This document shows positions 7,098 to 9,399 of a DNA stretch of 9,399 nucleotides, piece after piece. How positions within the stretch are numbered: position 1 is the first letter of the stretch; every line of letters begins with the position of its first letter. The notes beneath the pieces were generated by a model, which saw only the letters and a program-made list of their open reading frames with translations, searched no databases and was not told the DNA's origin. A program made the translations under genes and the position numbers. Location: positions 1 to 9,399 of the forward strand of contig JALNVT010000083.1 of assembly GCA_023231265.1 (NCBI GenBank), given 5' to 3'. The stretch comes from Sphaerochaetaceae bacterium (GTDB lineage Bacteria > Spirochaetota > Spirochaetia > Sphaerochaetales > Sphaerochaetaceae).

Positions 7098-7715
7098 ATG
7101 AATGTTGAATTGATAAAGAGATTTTTAAAAGAAGTGTCACTTATAATGGTTGAAGAAAGAGAACATCTTATTGATGAAGATAGCATTGTTGGTGATGGTG
7201 ATCTGGGCTTGACCATGAGCGATGGTTTTGTTGCAGCTTATGATGCAATAAAAGATAGTGATGAAAAAGATTGTGGTAAGGTTTTATATTTTGCAGGCAA
7301 GGCAATGAGTACAAAAGTTCCATCAACCATGGGGACTTTGATGGCAAGTGGCTTGATGCAAGCAGGAAAAGCTTTGAAAGGCAAATCCGAATTGGATAGG
7401 AAAGATGTTACAGCAATTTTTGAAAATTATCTTGAAGGAGTTACCCATAGAGGTAAGGCTAAAGTAGGTGAGAAAACATTTATTGATGGATTTTATCCTG
7501 CAGTTGAAATGTTGAAGAGCACTGAAGGTGAAGAGTTATCTGTAAGTGCAGAGAAAGCATCTGATGCTGCAATGCAAGGGTACAAAAACACAGAGGGTAT
7601 GATAGCTGTACATGGTAGAGCTGCAACTAGAGGTGAAGATTCAAGAAAATTGCTTGATCCAGGGGCTCTTGTCGCTGCTTACATTGCAAAAGGGTTTTAC
7701 CTTTCTGTAAAATAA
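7098..7715 (+). CDS. dhaL: DhaL-like subunit, nucleotide-binding partner of DhaK
   Basis: This 205-residue protein is the usual size of DhaL, which carries the nucleotide and passes phosphate to the substrate on DhaK. The Mg-binding aspartates are present with correct spacing as D28, D33 and D35 in DSIVGDGDLG (28-37), matching D30, D35 and D37 of E. coli DhaL. The C-terminal part keeps the nucleotide loop GRAATRGEDSRKLLDPGA (173-190). Two family motifs are altered: the usual GD(A/G)DHG reads GDGDLG, and the glycine-rich GGxSGxLxG segment reads STMGTLMASG (76-85). AGGAGG (7087-7092) overlaps the dhaK stop codon and sits five bases before the ATG, so the subunits are likely made in step. No DhaM phosphotransferase gene is adjacent, so a direct ATP-using DhaK-DhaL kinase is plausible. 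Confidence 0.92.
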   Translation: MNVELIKRFLKEVSLIMVEEREHLIDEDSIVGDGDLGLTMSDGFVAAYDAIKDSDEKDCGKVLYFAGKAMSTKVPSTMGTLMASGLMQAGKALKGKSELDRKDVTAIFENYLEGVTHRGKAKVGEKTFIDGFYPAVEMLKSTEGEELSVSAEKASDAAMQGYKNTEGMIAVHGRAATRGEDSRKLLDPGALVAAYIAKGFYLSVK

Positions 7716-7756
7716 AATTGACATTGAAAGTTCTACGATTTATTATGCATAGATGT

Positions 7757-7781
7757 AAGCACGGAGAGCCACTCCGTGCTT
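7757..7781 (+). terminator. Probable intrinsic terminator after dhaL
   Basis: AAGCACGGAG (7757-7766) pairs perfectly with CTCCGTGCTT (7772-7781) around the loop AGCCA, followed by TTGTAATTTGT. The 10-bp stem is strong but the U-tract is interrupted, so readthrough is possible. It lies 42 bases after the dhaL stop and separates the transporter/Dha operon from the FGGY kinase gene. Confidence 0.72.
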
Positions 7782-7833
7782 TGTAATTTGTAAAAGATGG
7801 TGTATAAACTAATATTGACTAACAATTTATATT
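7781..7833 (+). promoter_or_regulatory. Weak candidate promoter(s) for the FGGY kinase gene
   Basis: TTGTAA (7781-7786) and TATAAA (7803-7808) with a 16-base spacer are the best pair. TATATT (7828-7833) is a second possible -10 but has a poor -35 (TAAACT, 7805-7810). The segment AAACTAATAT (7807-7816) resembles the inverted hexamer site AAACTAAATA upstream of the binding-protein gene, so the same repressor might act here. All of this is weak; partial readthrough of the hairpin could serve instead. Confidence 0.3.
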
Positions 7834-7870
7834 TACACATCAGTTTCATTAAAAACTATTAGGAAAAAAT

Positions 7871-9399
7871 ATGAACATTACTGATGAAATTTTAAAAGGA
7901 AGATGCTCTCTTGGAATAGAGTTTGGATCAACACGTATCAAGACTGTGTTGATAAAAAGTGATAATTCACCAATTGCAAGCAGTAGTTATGCTTGGAACA
8001 ATGAAATTGTTGATGGGTATTATTCTTATTCAATTGAGAATATTTTCAAAGGTCTTTCCATTTCTTACTCCAGGTTGAAGGTTGAAATTGAAGAGAAGTA
8101 TGATATTAAAATTAAAAAGTTAAAAGCAATTGGAATTTCTGCCATGATGCATGGATATATGGCATTTGATGAAGACGACAATCTTCTGGTGCCTTTTAGA
8201 ACCTGGAGAAATACCAATACTGAAGAAGCTTCAAAAAAGTTATCTGAACTTTTTGATTATTCAATTCCAATTAGATGGAGCATAGCTCATTATTATCAAT
8301 GCATTTTGAATGGCGAGGAACATGTAAACAAAGTTAAAAAATTGAATACATTATCTGGATACATACATAACAAACTAACCGGTAATTTCGTGCTGGGAAT
8401 AGGTGACGCATCAGGAATGTTCCCAATTGATTCTTCAATAAAAGATTACAATCAAGAGTTCATTGAAAAGTTTGATAGATTGTCTGGAATGAAAACCTCA
8501 TTGTCAGAAATCCTTCCCAAAGTTATGGTGGCAGGACAGATTGGTGGTATTCTGAGCAAGAATGGAGCCCTTCTGATTGATGAAGAGGGAGATTTAGAAG
8601 ATGGAATCCTACTGTGTCCTCCAGAAGGAGATGCTGGAACTGGAATGGTATCAACAGATTCTGTAAGAATAAACACAGGAAATGTCAGTGCAGGTACTTC
8701 TGTATTTGCCATGATAGTTTTGGAAAAGAAACTTTCAAAACGTTACGATAAACTAGATATTGTCACAACTCCTGATGGAAAGCCGGTGGCCATGGCACAT
8801 TCAAACAATTGCACAGGAGAATATGATAGTTGGATATCTATTTTCAAAGAAGTTATCAATCTTACTGGCAATACAATCAGCATGCCAGAGTTATATGATA
8901 AGGTCCTAATGGAAGCCCTGAAAGGTGAGAGTGACTGCGGTGGAATACTCAGCTATAATTATTTGAGTGGAGAGCCAATGACGGATCTCAGTGATGGACG
9001 TCCCATGGTATGCAGAACATTGAATTCAAATTTCAATCTAGCAAATTTTATGAAGTCTCAGTTATATACCTCTCTCTGTGCATTGAGAATCGGTCTTGAT
9101 ATTTTAACAAAAGAGGAGAACATAAAAGTCAAATCAATTACAGGCCATGGAGGATTCTTCAAAACAGAACTGGTAGGACAGACTGTGATGGCCAATGCAG
9201 TTGATGTTCCCATAAATCTTGTCGAAAGTTCTGGTGAGGGCGGAGCATGGGGAATTGCAATACTTGCCAATTATGTTGGAGAAGAAAAGAAACTTGAAGA
9301 TTATCTTGATTCCTTTGTTTTCAGCAACTCCAAAAAGAAAACAGTAAATCCTAAGAAAGAAGATGTTGATGGTTTCAATAAATTTTTAGAGCTGTACAA
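7871..9399 (+). CDS. FGGY-family carbohydrate kinase, AraK/pentulose-kinase-like (C-terminus off window)
   Basis: The frame is open from ATG 7871 (AGGA six bases upstream) for 509 codons to the window edge. Members of this subfamily are a little longer, so perhaps a few tens of residues are missing. The first FGGY domain begins with the phosphate-binding LGIEFGSTRIKTVLI (14-28), followed by MMHGYMAFDEDDNLLVPFRT (92-111) and GDASGMFPID (178-187). The likely catalytic base is D254 in PPEGDAGTGM (250-259). The actin-like second domain includes GNVSAGTSVFAM (270-281), the adenosine-loop GHGGFFKTEL (425-434) and SSGEGGAWGIAI (453-464). From memory this type resembles Clostridium and Bifidobacterium kinases annotated as xylulokinase or L-ribulokinase (AraK). 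It would phosphorylate a ketopentose or similar sugar; the exact substrate is not readable. It is separated from dhaL by 155 bases and a hairpin. Confidence 0.9.
   Translation, partial: MNITDEILKGRCSLGIEFGSTRIKTVLIKSDNSPIASSSYAWNNEIVDGYYSYSIENIFKGLSISYSRLKVEIEEKYDIKIKKLKAIGISAMMHGYMAFDEDDNLLVPFRTWRNTNTEEASKKLSELFDYSIPIRWSIAHYYQCILNGEEHVNKVKKLNTLSGYIHNKLTGNFVLGIGDASGMFPIDSSIKDYNQEFIEKFDRLSGMKTSLSEILPKVMVAGQIGGILSKNGALLIDEEGDLEDGILLCPPEGDAGTGMVSTDSVRINTGNVSAGTSVFAMIVLEKKLSKRYDKLDIVTTPDGKPVAMAHSNNCTGEYDSWISIFKEVINLTGNTISMPELYDKVLMEALKGESDCGGILSYNYLSGEPMTDLSDGRPMVCRTLNSNFNLANFMKSQLYTSLCALRIGLDILTKEENIKVKSITGHGGFFKTELVGQTVMANAVDVPINLVESSGEGGAWGIAILANYVGEEKKLEDYLDSFVFSNSKKKTVNPKKEDVDGFNKFLELY

Noticed and set aside
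6560..9270. Minus-strand open frames opposite dhaK, dhaL and the FGGY kinase
   Set aside because: Same reason: compositional shadows of conserved plus-strand genes.
998..9399. True AI-2 (Lsr) uptake and processing locus
   Set aside because: The gene plan is similar, but the LsrB ligand contacts are not kept, the kinase does not resemble LsrK in its motifs, and LsrF, LsrG and LsrR are absent from the window.

Overview
This AT-rich window carries one carbohydrate uptake and phosphorylation locus with its own regulator. Gene order is: a LacI-family repressor on the minus strand (C-terminus cut by the left edge), a 310-bp divergent control region, then on the plus strand a periplasmic sugar-binding protein, a double-domain ABC ATPase, two different membrane permeases, a small ureidoglycolate-lyase-like cupin, DhaK-like and DhaL-like kinase subunits, a hairpin, and an FGGY sugar kinase cut by the right edge. 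All eight genes look intact where visible. No mobile element, tRNA, rRNA or CRISPR array was seen.

Organism: the binding protein has a signal peptide but no lipobox cysteine, with a processing region of the form SFA/QGSSEK. This suggests a soluble periplasmic protein and so a diderm cell. That export signal, the low GC and the gene families fit a Spirochaetota member of the Treponema/Sphaerochaeta type best. This is inference; the LacI and FGGY subfamilies are also common in Firmicutes.

Control region: a perfect TTGACA / TATAAT pair (18-bp spacer) drives the transport operon, and a TTGACA / TTTAAT pair drives the repressor. Six copies of the hexamer TTTAGT lie among these promoters. One sits in the odd-centred perfect palindrome GTTTAGTAAAC, just before the ribosome-binding site of the binding-protein gene. 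They are the obvious candidate operators. The repressor lacks the usual LacI hinge-helix motif, and the candidate operators lack the usual central CG, so the two oddities match.

How the genes may work together: the ABC system imports a small sugar or polyol. The cupin may act on it (isomerase, epimerase or lyase type), and DhaK/DhaL and the FGGY kinase phosphorylate the substrate and/or a ketose product. The layout resembles the rhizobial rhamnose (RhaSTPQ-U-K) and enteric Lsr loci. However, the binding protein lacks the AI-2 contacts of LsrB, no DhaM is present, and both Dha subunits carry unusual active-site motifs. The substrate cannot be named from the sequence. A ketotetrose, pentulose or apiose-like sugar is a reasonable set of guesses. 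An aldolase, epimerase or isomerase may lie just beyond the right edge.
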